Below, one piece after another: positions 1 to 8,958 of a DNA stretch of 64,000 nucleotides (the first letter of the stretch is position 1; each line of letters begins with the position of its first letter). The position numbers were made by a program, and so were the translations under genes. The DNA is from Pseudohalocynthiibacter aestuariivivens (GTDB taxonomy: Bacteria > Pseudomonadota > Alphaproteobacteria > Rhodobacterales > Rhodobacteraceae). The stretch is taken from NCBI RefSeq assembly GCF_011040495.1, contig NZ_CP049037.1:62001-126000 (forward strand), written 5' to 3'. Under the pieces are notes generated by a model, which was given only the letters and a program-made list of their open reading frames with translations, searched no databases and had not been told where the DNA came from.

Positions 1-1124
1 ATTTGATTGATTTGCTCGACAGGTTCGGTGCGACGCATCCAAGCGCGGATGCGAACCATTATTCGGGCGAGATCGGGCGGCACCAACTAAAATGGGAAAG
101 CCATACCGAGTTCGTGACCTATACCATTTTCAAGCAGGGTGTTTCCGACCGTCCCTTTGACCCGACGGATTTCGATCTGTTTCCTGCTGATTGGCTGGAA
201 CGTGCGCCAGGGGCACGGATCACGTCGGCGATCATCCGTCTGACCGGGCGTGCCGACGATTCCGTTTTGCAATCTGAGATCGACAATTGTTTTGTCTCCG
301 AAAGCCTCGCCGTGGCGCGGGTTCTCGATGATGCGGCTGTTGTCGCCGGGGATTTTCGGATCGACCCGGCCGGTCACACCCGGTTTGCCGTGAGCGCACC
401 ATCCGGCACTGGACCCCGGCGGCTGGGCCGCATTGTGCAGCGCCTGTGCGAGATCGAGACATACAAGACAGTTTCGATGTTGGGCTTTGCGCGGGTCCGC
501 GGCATGTCCGCACGCATGGCCGAGATTGACACCGAGTTGACCCGGCTCATTGCCGAAATGAGCACCGGCGAGCGGCCTGCCGAAGAAACGCTGAAAGGCC
601 TGCTGAGCGTATCGGCGGAGTTGGAGGGGATGGTGGCGGAATCCTCATTCCGCTTTTCCGCTACTGCGGCATACCAACGGATCGTTCAACAACGTGTCGA
701 GGTGTTGGGCGAAGAACGCTATGAAGGGCGCCAGACCTTTGCCGAATTCATGATGCGCCGGTACGAGCCAGCTATGCGCACTGTCGAGGCTACCGAGCGA
801 CGGTTGGGTGCCATGGCGGACCGGGCGATGCGGGCAGGGGACCTGTTGCGCACCCGCGTTGACGTAGAGCGCAGCGCGCAGAACCAAGCCTTGTTGGAGA
901 GCATGGACCGGCGCGCTGATGCGCAACTGCGTCTTCAGCGCACGGTTGAAGGACTCAGCGTGGTTGCGATCAGTTATTATGCCGTCTCACTTGCGGGGTA
1001 TCTGCTATATCCGATGGCGGCACATCTGGGGATGAGCGGCGGATTGATGACAGCCGCGATCACGCTGCCGGTGATCGGGACAGTCTGGTGGGTCATTGCG
1101 CGCATCCGAAATTCGCTGCATTGA
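1..1124 (+). CDS. DUF3422 family membrane protein, 5'-truncated by window edge
   Basis: This is the C-terminal 373 residues or so of a DUF3422 protein; the true start lies before base 1. The visible part opens with the family's conserved block (LKWESHTEFVTYTIF near residue 30). The middle is long, helical and rich in charged residues (about 180-315), suggesting a coiled coil. Two hydrophobic helices lie at about 318-338 and 346-366, ending a few residues before the stop. The family is of unknown function. The C-terminal helical pair suggests anchoring in the inner membrane with a large soluble N-terminal part. It converges on the ABC permease gene at 1127 with only two bases between them. Family assignment is confident; function is unknown. 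Confidence 0.85.
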   Translation, partial: LIDLLDRFGATHPSADANHYSGEIGRHQLKWESHTEFVTYTIFKQGVSDRPFDPTDFDLFPADWLERAPGARITSAIIRLTGRADDSVLQSEIDNCFVSESLAVARVLDDAAVVAGDFRIDPAGHTRFAVSAPSGTGPRRLGRIVQRLCEIETYKTVSMLGFARVRGMSARMAEIDTELTRLIAEMSTGERPAEETLKGLLSVSAELEGMVAESSFRFSATAAYQRIVQQRVEVLGEERYEGRQTFAEFMMRRYEPAMRTVEATERRLGAMADRAMRAGDLLRTRVDVERSAQNQALLESMDRRADAQLRLQRTVEGLSVVAISYYAVSLAGYLLYPMAAHLGMSGGLMTAAITLPVIGTVWWVIARIRNSLH

Positions 1125-1126
1125 TC

Positions 1127-1975
1127 CTAGCTGTTTGACCGGGGATCGCCCCGGTCCCGCAGCCCGTCACCGATGTAGACAATTGCCAGAACCGATGCCG
1201 ATATCAAGGCCCCCGGCCACAGGGCGCGGCCGGGATAGTCGCTAAGATAGGTCGTGCCATCAAAGAGCAGCCGCCCCCAAGTGGCAAAGTCAGGCGGAAA
1301 ACCCAACCCGAGAAAGCTGAGCGTGCTTTCCGTGATGATCGCGGTTGCGGCGCTGAGGGTGGCGGAGACGATGATCGCTGAGCGCGAATTGGGCAAAACA
1401 TGACGCATGGCGATGATGACGCCCCGTGTACCGGTGCTGCGCGCGGCCATGATGTAGCTGCGTCCCATCACACCCAGAACCTCGCCACGGACGACGCGGG
1501 CTGTGGGCATCCAACTGGTCGCGCCGATGACCACCACCACCAATATGAAGATACCTGTCTCTGGTCCGAACGCGACACTGAGCGGTGCGCGAAAGAGCGT
1601 GATGGCGATCAACACAAGTGGCAGCAGGGGGAGCGACAAAAAGAGATCGGTCAGCCGCATCAGTGGCCCATCAAGGACGCGCACCATGCCTGCTGTCACG
1701 CCAATCAGAGTTCCCGATGCGACGGACATCAACATGGCCAACGCGCCCACACTTAGCGAAATGCGCCCACCCACCAGAACCCGTGCCAGCAAATCGCGCC
1801 CCAGCTGATCGGTTCCCAACGGATGCGTTCTGCTTGGCCCCTGATTGCGCGCCATGAGGTCCATCTGATCGGCTGAAATGCCCCAGACTATTGGTCCGAT
1901 CAGCGTAGAGACCGCGATCAGCGCCAAGAGGATGCTTCCGAACCACAGGGTGCGGGTGCTGCGCGCCCTAATCAT
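1127..1975 (-). CDS. Peptide-type ABC transporter permease (DppC/OppC-like)
   Basis: This is an inner-membrane permease of the oligopeptide/dipeptide importer type, 282 residues from the chosen ATG. It has an N-terminal membrane helix, the DppC-type segment HPLGTDQLGRDLLARV near residue 55, further hydrophobic helices, and the loop ending in RHVLPN that contacts the ATPase. A start at 1999 is possible, but the ATG at 1975 overlaps the end of the upstream permease gene by 8 bases and gives the usual DppC N terminus. It is the last gene of a binding protein-DppB-DppC operon on the minus strand, whose ATPase is encoded divergently at 4938. Substrate is not deducible beyond peptide-like compounds. 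Confidence 0.88.
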   Translation of the reverse strand: MIRARSTRTLWFGSILLALIAVSTLIGPIVWGISADQMDLMARNQGPSRTHPLGTDQLGRDLLARVLVGGRISLSVGALAMLMSVASGTLIGVTAGMVRVLDGPLMRLTDLFLSLPLLPLVLIAITLFRAPLSVAFGPETGIFILVVVVIGATSWMPTARVVRGEVLGVMGRSYIMAARSTGTRGVIIAMRHVLPNSRSAIIVSATLSAATAIITESTLSFLGLGFPPDFATWGRLLFDGTTYLSDYPGRALWPGALISASVLAIVYIGDGLRDRGDPRSNS

Positions 1976-2975
1976 AGCGGATTCTCGGATCAAGGGCACC
2001 GTAGATCAGATCCGCCAGAAGGTTACTGATCACGATCAGGCCCGCCAGCAACACGGTAATCGTCTGCACTGTGGGAAGATCGTTGGCCTGTATCGAGGTG
2101 ATCAGCAGGTGTCCCACACCATTGACGCGAAAAATCTGCTCGGTCACGATGGCTCCGGCAAAGATCTGCGGCAGGCCCAAGGCAATTATGCTGACCACGG
2201 GGGCCATCGCATTGGGTAGAACATGGCGCAGCAACAAATGCCGTTCGCCGACACCGCGAGCGCGGGCCGCACGCACATAGTCCCGACCCAGTTGATCAAG
2301 CATGGCACTGCGCACGTAGCGGCTGATCTGTGCCGTGGTTTGCAGGCTGAGGACAGCGACCGGCAGGGCCATCTGTTTCAACTGCTGACCGAGACTCTGC
2401 CAGTTGGTGACGTCCAGCGTGGTGTCGTAGACCGAAGGCAGCCACTCCAACTGCACACTAAAGAACAAGATCAACAGCACCCCGGAAAAGAATGGAGGCA
2501 CAGCAAACCCAAGCGTACTGACCCCGGTGGCAATCTGATCAAACGGCGAATACTGCCGATAGGCTGACCAGATACCGATCGGCAGGGCCAATGCTGTGCC
2601 GATAAGATAGGCCAGCCCCACGACCCACAGGGTCTGGGGCAGCCGCTGAGCAATCAGATCCATCACCGGGCCGCGGGTCTGCCAGCTGATCATCCGGGCC
2701 TGACCATCGGATAGGGCGGTGCCAAACATGCCATCAATCCACACCGACGGTTCAATGATGCCGAGTTGCCACAACCACTTGCCAAAGCGCACATGGCTGG
2801 GTGCATCAAGCCCTAGCGCGGCGCGCATCTGTGCTTTGACCTCGGGCGAGATGGTCGGTGGCAGCTGGGCCATCGGATCGCCCGGCGCCAATTCCATCAG
2901 TGCAAAAACCACCAGACTGATTGCCACGAGTGTCGGCAAAGCCAAGATAAGGCGACGGATGGTGTAGTTCAGCAT
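1968..2975 (-). CDS. Peptide-type ABC transporter permease (DppB/OppB-like)
   Basis: First permease of the importer, 335 residues, starting with the typical DppB N terminus (LNYTIRRLILALPTL) and carrying about six hydrophobic helices. The cytoplasmic coupling loop is visible as ARARGVGERHLLLRHVLPN in the second half. A periplasmic region follows helix 1 (GDPMAQLPPTISPE), as in OppB proteins. It lies 53 bases downstream of the binding-protein gene and overlaps the next permease gene, so the three are probably co-transcribed. It should form a heterodimeric channel with the product of 1127-1975. Confidence 0.9.
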   Translation of the reverse strand: MLNYTIRRLILALPTLVAISLVVFALMELAPGDPMAQLPPTISPEVKAQMRAALGLDAPSHVRFGKWLWQLGIIEPSVWIDGMFGTALSDGQARMISWQTRGPVMDLIAQRLPQTLWVVGLAYLIGTALALPIGIWSAYRQYSPFDQIATGVSTLGFAVPPFFSGVLLILFFSVQLEWLPSVYDTTLDVTNWQSLGQQLKQMALPVAVLSLQTTAQISRYVRSAMLDQLGRDYVRAARARGVGERHLLLRHVLPNAMAPVVSIIALGLPQIFAGAIVTEQIFRVNGVGHLLITSIQANDLPTVQTITVLLAGLIVISNLLADLIYGALDPRIRYD

Positions 2976-3028
2976 ATAGGGCGCCTATCGGAATGGTCGG
3001 GACTGGTCCTGATGCAAGGCCCGACCCG

Positions 3029-4726
3029 TCACTCCTTGATACGGTGCCAGTCGGCGATATTCCACAGCTCGCTGTCCCAAGCGTTTATCGCCGTGCCGCC
3101 AAGGTCGAGCGCGTGCGCCGACACACGGCCGCGATCCACCAGCGGCAGAACGACGCCGTTTTCCACCAGCATGTCATTCATCGCCATGGCCAGAGTCGCA
3201 CGCGGAGCAATACCACCGGTGATGGCCAGTTTTGCGGCCAGTGCGTCATAGGCGGGATCGCACCAACGGCTGGTATTGGTGCCCTGCCACTGGTTTTCAG
3301 GGCTGGGGGCGTTGCCGCAGGTCCAAGTGGTCAGATAGACCTCTGGATCAGTGCCGTCGAAGGCACCGGCGAACATTTCAACATCAGCATAAAATTTCTG
3401 CACCGTGTCCGGGCTGCCCGGATCGCCTCCGAAAAACACTGACGCGTCGATGTTGCGCAACTCCGTTTCGACACCGATCTGGCGCCACCATTCCTTTGTC
3501 ACCGCCTGAAAATCCTGTCGAACCGAGTTGGTCGAGGTTTGAAAGATCAGATGCAGGTCGCGACCGTTCTTGTCCCGCACGCCGTCGCCATTGCTGTCGA
3601 TCCAGCCAGCTTGGTCAAGCAACGCACGTGCGCCCTCCAGATCCTGACGCAAACAGTTGGTGTCTGCATTTTCGCTGGCGATGGGCAGCAGGTTACAGGT
3701 CGGCCGGCCCGCCGGTCCGTACCCAATGTCGCTCAGCATCTTGCGGTCCAATGCCATCGACAAGGCCCGCCGAACCGCTGGATCGCTCAACACAGGATGT
3801 GGATGGGCGACCGTGGAGCGTGCCGAGCCGAGTTCCGGAGAGGGATCGGTGAAGTTGACCGCAATCCGTTCCACCAAAGAGCCGAAGGCGCTGATAATCT
3901 CGCCCTTACCGCGCGCCTGCATCCGTGACAGCACATCGGGACTGAGTTGCAGGTTCCATGCATAATCGAATTCTCCCGTTTCCAAAACGGCACGCGCGGC
4001 ACCAACTGCGGAGCCCCCGCCTTTTATCACTACCTTTGCAAAGGCGGGTTTGGTCGGATCGCGATATTCGGGATTGACCTCGTATACCACGACATCACCC
4101 GGCCGAAATTCTGTTACCCGAAAGGGACCAGTCCCGATGGGACCATAGTTTGCGTCTGTGCAGGTCGGCGCACGAGTGCCGAGGCAGTCGGCGAATTGCG
4201 CCGCTTGCAGGATCGGGGCCTGCGGGCCGACGAAGGGACCATACGGGAACGGCTTTGGTTTCGAGAAGACCACGACGGCGGTCCGTTCGTCGGGCGTCTC
4301 TACATCCACCACGTCTGCGAATTTTTCCAGTTGTGCGCAACCGCCATCCTTTGCGGTGCAATACCGCCAGGTAAAGCGCAAATCGGCGGACGTGACCGCG
4401 CTGCCATCGGACCAGCGCAATCCATCCTTCAGCCGCCATGTGATGCGGGTGAGATCGTCATCGACGCCACCATTCTCCAGCGTCGGTATGACATCGACCA
4501 ACCAAGGCAGCATCACACCTGCCGGATCGTATCGTGCCAGCGGTTCCAGCGTCAGGCTTGCGGCTTCGTTGTCTTTGATTCCCCCAGACAGATAGGGGTT
4601 CATTGTCGTCGGGGCCTGCCAATACAAAATGCGCAGGTCCCCATCCGATCCACGCTCGGTCGCCGCGAGCGGCAACGCAACCAACGCGCCAAGCGCAATT
4701 CCGATAAATGTGTTGGCGAATGTCAT
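3029..4726 (-). CDS. ABC transporter substrate-binding protein, family 5 (peptide type)
   Basis: A periplasmic solute-binding protein of SBP_bac_5 type, 565 residues. The chosen ATG at 4726 begins a secretion signal (hydrophobic stretch GIALGALVALPLA, then a likely cut near ATERG). The mature part opens with ILYWQAPTTMNPYL, typical of peptide and glutathione binding proteins, and contains the family core near PFDHAM-like and GDPGSPDTV segments. The open frame continues upstream to 4924, but that extension lacks any signal sequence and lies in the divergent promoter region. It heads the operon with the two permeases. The ligand is probably a peptide or N-acyl amino acid, an inference from the neighbouring M20 amidohydrolase. 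Confidence 0.9.
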   Translation of the reverse strand: MTFANTFIGIALGALVALPLAATERGSDGDLRILYWQAPTTMNPYLSGGIKDNEAASLTLEPLARYDPAGVMLPWLVDVIPTLENGGVDDDLTRITWRLKDGLRWSDGSAVTSADLRFTWRYCTAKDGGCAQLEKFADVVDVETPDERTAVVVFSKPKPFPYGPFVGPQAPILQAAQFADCLGTRAPTCTDANYGPIGTGPFRVTEFRPGDVVVYEVNPEYRDPTKPAFAKVVIKGGGSAVGAARAVLETGEFDYAWNLQLSPDVLSRMQARGKGEIISAFGSLVERIAVNFTDPSPELGSARSTVAHPHPVLSDPAVRRALSMALDRKMLSDIGYGPAGRPTCNLLPIASENADTNCLRQDLEGARALLDQAGWIDSNGDGVRDKNGRDLHLIFQTSTNSVRQDFQAVTKEWWRQIGVETELRNIDASVFFGGDPGSPDTVQKFYADVEMFAGAFDGTDPEVYLTTWTCGNAPSPENQWQGTNTSRWCDPAYDALAAKLAITGGIAPRATLAMAMNDMLVENGVVLPLVDRGRVSAHALDLGGTAINAWDSELWNIADWHRIKE

Positions 4727-4937
4727 GTCGGTGTCCAATATTCCATATAATGATCCAAGTCGCGTATCTGACAGGGAAACACCCCGCCAGAACACGCATA
4801 ACCGGGCTTGCGTGGGTGCGTTTGTTATTGCGCAGGCAAACAGGTTAAAAGCAGAAAAGCTAGGGCATAAGTTTGACACACTTAGGCCGCTGGCATTAGC
4901 GTGCAACCCTTGCCGCCATGTCATACCGAGTCATCCC
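4727..4937. promoter_or_regulatory. Divergent intergenic region of the peptide ABC transporter
   Basis: This 211-base region separates the binding protein/permease operon (minus) from the ATPase gene (plus), so it must hold divergent promoters. On the plus strand a TTGACA at 4873-4878 is a good -35 candidate; the best -10 downstream is poor (around 4894-4901). No convincing minus-strand promoter or operator palindrome was seen. Confidence 0.35.
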
Positions 4938-6677
4938 TTGTCCTCATCGCCCCTATTGAGCCTGCGCAATGTCTGCGTGTCGTTTGACGGTGCTGACACG
5001 CCGGGCGCGGTGTTGCGCGATCTGTCGTTGCATATCAATGCGGGCGAGGTGCTCTGCCTCGTTGGTGCGTCCGGAGCGGGGAAATCCATCGCGAGTCTGG
5101 TCGCCTTGCGGCTTGAAGGGCACGACGGTGCAGTGCTGTCGAAGGGGCAGATATTACTGGATACCCCTGACGGGCAAGTGAACCTCGCCAAAATGGACAC
5201 CGCGCAGTTGCGTGCCTTGCGTGGCAAGCAAATTGGCCTGATTTTTCAGGATCCGTCCACGGCCCTCAATCCGGTGATGACCGTCGGTGCACAACTTGTC
5301 GAAATACTGTCACTACATCGCGGGTTGTCATCGCAAGCGGCGCGCGCTGAGGCATTGACGCTGTTGCACGAGGTGCAGATGCCAGAGCCTGAGTTGCATC
5401 TCGGTCAGTATCCGCATGAACTGTCTGGTGGTCAGCGCCAACGGGTTATGATTGCCATCGCCCTTTCCGGCGCACCGCGTATCCTGATCGCAGATGAACC
5501 TACGACCGCATTGGATGTACGCGTACAGGCCGGAATCCTGACGCTATTGGATCGATTGCGGCGTGACCGCGGGATTGCCCTACTCCTGATCACACACGAC
5601 ATGGGCGTGGTCGCGCAGATTGCAGACCGGATCGCGGTGATCGAGGCGGGGACTATCGTGGAAGAGGGGACCGTTCGCGAGGTATTTTCTGCGCCGCGTC
5701 ATCCGGAAACGCAACGATTGCTCAAGGCTGCGCAGAGCGGGCCGACGACACGCCAACTGGCGTCTGATCAAACGGTTGTCTTGGAGGTTCGCAGTCTATC
5801 ACTTAACTATCCACGACGAAGTGGTCTGCTGAGGCGCGTGACCGGGCAGACGGCGGCGGTGCGCGACGTCAGTTTTGGAATTGATCAGGGCGAGACATTG
5901 GCACTGGTGGGTGAATCGGGTAGCGGAAAATCATCTGTCGCGCGTGCGTTGATGCAGTTGGAACCATATGCCACCGGCGAGGTCTTGCTGGAGGGGATGT
6001 CTTTGACCCGATCGAGGGGCGCTGCATTGCGCCAAGAGCGGGCGCGGATTCAGATGGTGTTTCAGGATCCGTCAGATAGCCTTGATCCACGTCTGACATT
6101 GGGCGCACAGGTCGCGGCCCCATTGCATAACTTCAAAGTAGGGGCGCGTCATACACGTAACGCACGGGTTGAAGCATTGTTTCGTCTGGTCCGTCTTGAT
6201 CCGGCCCTGATGCAACGCTATCCGCATCAAGTGTCAGGGGGGCAATGCCAGCGGGTTGCGATCGCACGGGCGTTGGCACTGCAACCGGCGGTACTGATTG
6301 CTGACGAATCCGTGACTGCGCTCGATGCACCGGTACGCGCTGAAATACTTGATCTCTTTGCTCGTTTACAGGCAGAACTCGGTCTAGCAATCCTGTTTAT
6401 CAGCCATGATATTGGCACGGTTTCTCGCATAGCACAGCGCATTGCGGTCATGCATCGCGGTCGGATCGTCGAACATGGCCCGACCTCTGCGGTACTGGCG
6501 CAGCCGGCCCACGGTTACACGCGGGCTTTGCTGGACGCCGTTGTTCATCCGGACCCGGAACGACGCAGGCAGTTTGATCTGCCGCGAAAGGCCGACCGCC
6601 TCGGCGATATGCCGGATCCGGAGGTGGCTGTGCAGTATCGCTGTATCGGGCCAAAGCACTTTGTCCTGTCCGCGTAA
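4938..6677 (+). CDS. Peptide ABC transporter ATP-binding protein with two fused ATPase domains
   Basis: A 579-residue protein with two ABC ATPase domains in one chain (DppD plus DppF, as in GsiA). Domain 1: Walker A GASGAGKS at 43-50, signature LSGGQRQR, Walker B ILIADEPTTALD. Domain 2: Walker A GESGSGKS, signature VSGGQCQR, Walker B VLIADESVTALD, where Ser replaces the usual Pro after the catalytic Glu. No ATG lies in frame just before the domain. TTG at 4938 gives MSSSPLLSLRNV, a normal N terminus, and is preferred over TTG at 4956. The upstream ATG at 4918 is out of frame and stops after 13 codons. It should power the permeases encoded at 1127-2975. Confidence 0.88.
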   Translation: MSSSPLLSLRNVCVSFDGADTPGAVLRDLSLHINAGEVLCLVGASGAGKSIASLVALRLEGHDGAVLSKGQILLDTPDGQVNLAKMDTAQLRALRGKQIGLIFQDPSTALNPVMTVGAQLVEILSLHRGLSSQAARAEALTLLHEVQMPEPELHLGQYPHELSGGQRQRVMIAIALSGAPRILIADEPTTALDVRVQAGILTLLDRLRRDRGIALLLITHDMGVVAQIADRIAVIEAGTIVEEGTVREVFSAPRHPETQRLLKAAQSGPTTRQLASDQTVVLEVRSLSLNYPRRSGLLRRVTGQTAAVRDVSFGIDQGETLALVGESGSGKSSVARALMQLEPYATGEVLLEGMSLTRSRGAALRQERARIQMVFQDPSDSLDPRLTLGAQVAAPLHNFKVGARHTRNARVEALFRLVRLDPALMQRYPHQVSGGQCQRVAIARALALQPAVLIADESVTALDAPVRAEILDLFARLQAELGLAILFISHDIGTVSRIAQRIAVMHRGRIVEHGPTSAVLAQPAHGYTRALLDAVVHPDPERRRQFDLPRKADRLGDMPDPEVAVQYRCIGPKHFVLSA

Positions 6678-6718
6678 ACCGGGTAACAGGGCATGAAACC
6701 CACACAAAGGAAATCGTC

Positions 6719-7879
6719 ATGCCAGTCAAGAATCGCTTTGCAGAAATGCACGATGAAATCACCGAATGGCGTCGTGATATCCACACACATCCCGAGTTGA
6801 TGTTCGACACGCATCGTACCAGCGCGCTGGTCGCCGAAAAACTGCGTGCCTTTGGCTGTGATGAGGTTGTCACTGGTATCGGGCGCACCGGAGTAGTGGG
6901 TGTCATTCAGGGAGCTGTGCAGGGTTCGGGTCGCGTGATTGGCCTGCGCGCCGACATGGATGCGCTGCCGATCCACGAGGCGACCGGGCTGGATTACGCC
7001 AGTCAGACACCGGGGAAAATGCATGCCTGTGGCCATGATGGTCATACGGCGATGTTGCTGGGAGCAGCGAAATACCTTTGCGAGACCCGCAATTTCGACG
7101 GCACAGCCGTGGTCATTTTCCAACCTGCTGAAGAGGGCGGAGGCGGTGCCAAAGTGATGTGCGACGACGGGTTGATGGACCGGTTCGGCATTCAGGAAGT
7201 GTACGGAATGCATAACTGGCCGGGCGTTCCGGTCGGGCAGTTTGCGATCCGTCCCGGCCCCTTTTTTGCGGCCACGGATTTATTCGAGCTTACGCTGCAC
7301 GGACGCGGAGGGCACGCCGCCAAACCGCACGAGACGATTGACCCGATTGTGATGGCAAGCCAGATGATCATGGCGTTGCAAACCATTTCCAGCCGCAACG
7401 CAGATCCGACCGAACAGATCGTGGTGTCGGTCACTTCTATCGAATCCTCCTCCACTGCATTTAACGTGATCCCGCAGTCAGTGCTGCTCAAGGGCACCGT
7501 ACGTACGCTTAGCGCTGACATGCGTGATCTGGCCGAAACCCGGTTCGCAACGATCTGCGATCATACCGCACAGGCGATGGGTGGCACGGCAGAGATAACG
7601 TATGACCGCAACTATCCGGTGATGGTGAATCACGCCGCACAGACCGAGTTTGTGGCCGATGTGGCACGCAGCGTCAGTGGCACCTGCGCCGAGGCCCCTC
7701 TGGTCATGGGCGGAGAGGACTTCGCCTTTATGTTGGAAGAGCGGCCGGGGGCCTACATTTTGGTCGGTAACGGCGACACGGCAATGGTGCACAACCCGGA
7801 ATATAATTTCACCGACGATGCGATCCCAGCCGGATGCAGCTGGTGGGCGGAACTGATCGAACAGCGAATGCCTGCCTGA
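6719..7879 (+). CDS. M20 family metallo-amidohydrolase (hippurate hydrolase-like)
   Basis: A 386-residue zinc-dependent amidohydrolase of the M20D (HipO/AbgB-like) group, likely releasing amino acids from N-acyl or peptide substrates in the cytoplasm. Metal-binding and catalytic motifs are present: MHACGHDGH at 101-109, the PAEEGGGG segment around Glu138-Glu139, and MGGEDFAF near the C terminus. The start has AAAGGAAA about 5 bases upstream. It follows the ATPase gene by 41 bases in the same direction, so uptake and hydrolysis of the same conjugates is a reasonable inference. Exact substrate is unknown. Confidence 0.88.
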   Translation: MPVKNRFAEMHDEITEWRRDIHTHPELMFDTHRTSALVAEKLRAFGCDEVVTGIGRTGVVGVIQGAVQGSGRVIGLRADMDALPIHEATGLDYASQTPGKMHACGHDGHTAMLLGAAKYLCETRNFDGTAVVIFQPAEEGGGGAKVMCDDGLMDRFGIQEVYGMHNWPGVPVGQFAIRPGPFFAATDLFELTLHGRGGHAAKPHETIDPIVMASQMIMALQTISSRNADPTEQIVVSVTSIESSSTAFNVIPQSVLLKGTVRTLSADMRDLAETRFATICDHTAQAMGGTAEITYDRNYPVMVNHAAQTEFVADVARSVSGTCAEAPLVMGGEDFAFMLEERPGAYILVGNGDTAMVHNPEYNFTDDAIPAGCSWWAELIEQRMPA

Positions 7880-7884
7880 CTCGT

Positions 7885-8925
7885 TCAGCCTTCGTCCCAC
7901 AGAGCGTCGTAAACTTCGCCGATCCCGTCCGCTTCGCGCACGACGCTGAAATGGGCCTCAGCCACTTGGCGTGCGGTGGCGCTCATGCTGGCGTGACGTA
8001 CAGGATCAGACAGGATCGACCGTAATGCCGCGGCGACGTCCTGGGGCGCTTCTTCGGTGATCAGGCCAGCGCGCCCCTGTGCAGCAAAACTGTTGTAGTA
8101 CCCTGCATCGGTCGCAACAAACGGAACGCCGCTGGCCATGCCTTCCAGCGGGGTCATGCCGTACCCTTCGTAGCGTGGCAGTTGTACAACGGCGGACAGA
8201 CCGCGCATTAGGGTGGGCAGCGCGTCCGGAGCGATTTCACCGGGAAAAACAATCCTGTCGGTCAGGTTGGCAGCAGCGATCTGGTCTTTGAGGCTTTGCA
8301 GGAATGCACTATCAGACCTGCCGGCGCGGCCTATGACGAGCGCCGTCACATCCGGCATGTCGGGCAACAGTCGTATCATTGCCGCGACAAAGCGATCAGT
8401 GCCCTTTTCGGGCCGGATGCGCCCGATTGTTGCAATGCCACGCGCGCCAGGGAAGCCAGTTGCCGCCCAACTCGATGCACGGTCTTCGGCAGGATTAAAT
8501 TTTTCGGTATCAACACCATGCGGAACGATCGCACGGACGTGAGGTACGAATTCCGCGGCGCGATCTGTCGTGGCGATGACCGCATCCATCCGCGAAATCA
8601 ACCATCGCGGCACCATCGAATGACGCCGTTGCGCCGCAGAGGTGAATACGATCCGCACCGGTAGGCGAAGCACATCACGCGCCCAGATTGCCTTGCGCAT
8701 TTCGGGGTTTCGGCGCACATGCCAGATGATGAATGGACGTCCCGAAGGAACATCGTGGCACATGCGTAACGCGTCGGCAGGTGAAATGGCTGGCGGGCAG
8801 CCGGGTAATGCGTGACCCGCAAGGGCGAGATCGTACCACCCGACTTGTTGACGCAGCACTCCGGCGGCAGTCGCAGAGACGCCGGTAAAATTGCGATTGA
8901 AGTTGGTGACGATCAGTTCCGGCAC
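7885..8925 (-). CDS. Glycosyltransferase family 4 (GT-B fold)
   Basis: A 346-residue retaining glycosyltransferase of the GT4 type. It opens with LIVTNFNRNFTGVSATA and has the usual C-terminal nucleotide-sugar half: IGRIRPEKGTDRFVAA near residue 185 and RYEGYGMTPLEGMASGVPFVAT near 275, containing the E-x7-E motif. The start is GTG with a GAGG-like site very close upstream. It lies 33 bases after waaA in the same direction, so a role in lipopolysaccharide core or lipid A sugar addition is likely but inferred. Confidence 0.85.
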   Translation of the reverse strand: MPELIVTNFNRNFTGVSATAAGVLRQQVGWYDLALAGHALPGCPPAISPADALRMCHDVPSGRPFIIWHVRRNPEMRKAIWARDVLRLPVRIVFTSAAQRRHSMVPRWLISRMDAVIATTDRAAEFVPHVRAIVPHGVDTEKFNPAEDRASSWAATGFPGARGIATIGRIRPEKGTDRFVAAMIRLLPDMPDVTALVIGRAGRSDSAFLQSLKDQIAAANLTDRIVFPGEIAPDALPTLMRGLSAVVQLPRYEGYGMTPLEGMASGVPFVATDAGYYNSFAAQGRAGLITEEAPQDVAAALRSILSDPVRHASMSATARQVAEAHFSVVREADGIGEVYDALWDEG

Positions 8926-8958
8926 ACGCGCCTCGCCCTTGCTGTGGTTCCGAACGTT

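Noticed and set aside
4918..4959. ATG at 4918 as start of the ABC ATPase
   Set aside because: It is out of frame with the ATPase and meets a TGA after 13 codons; TTG 4938 fits the family N terminus.
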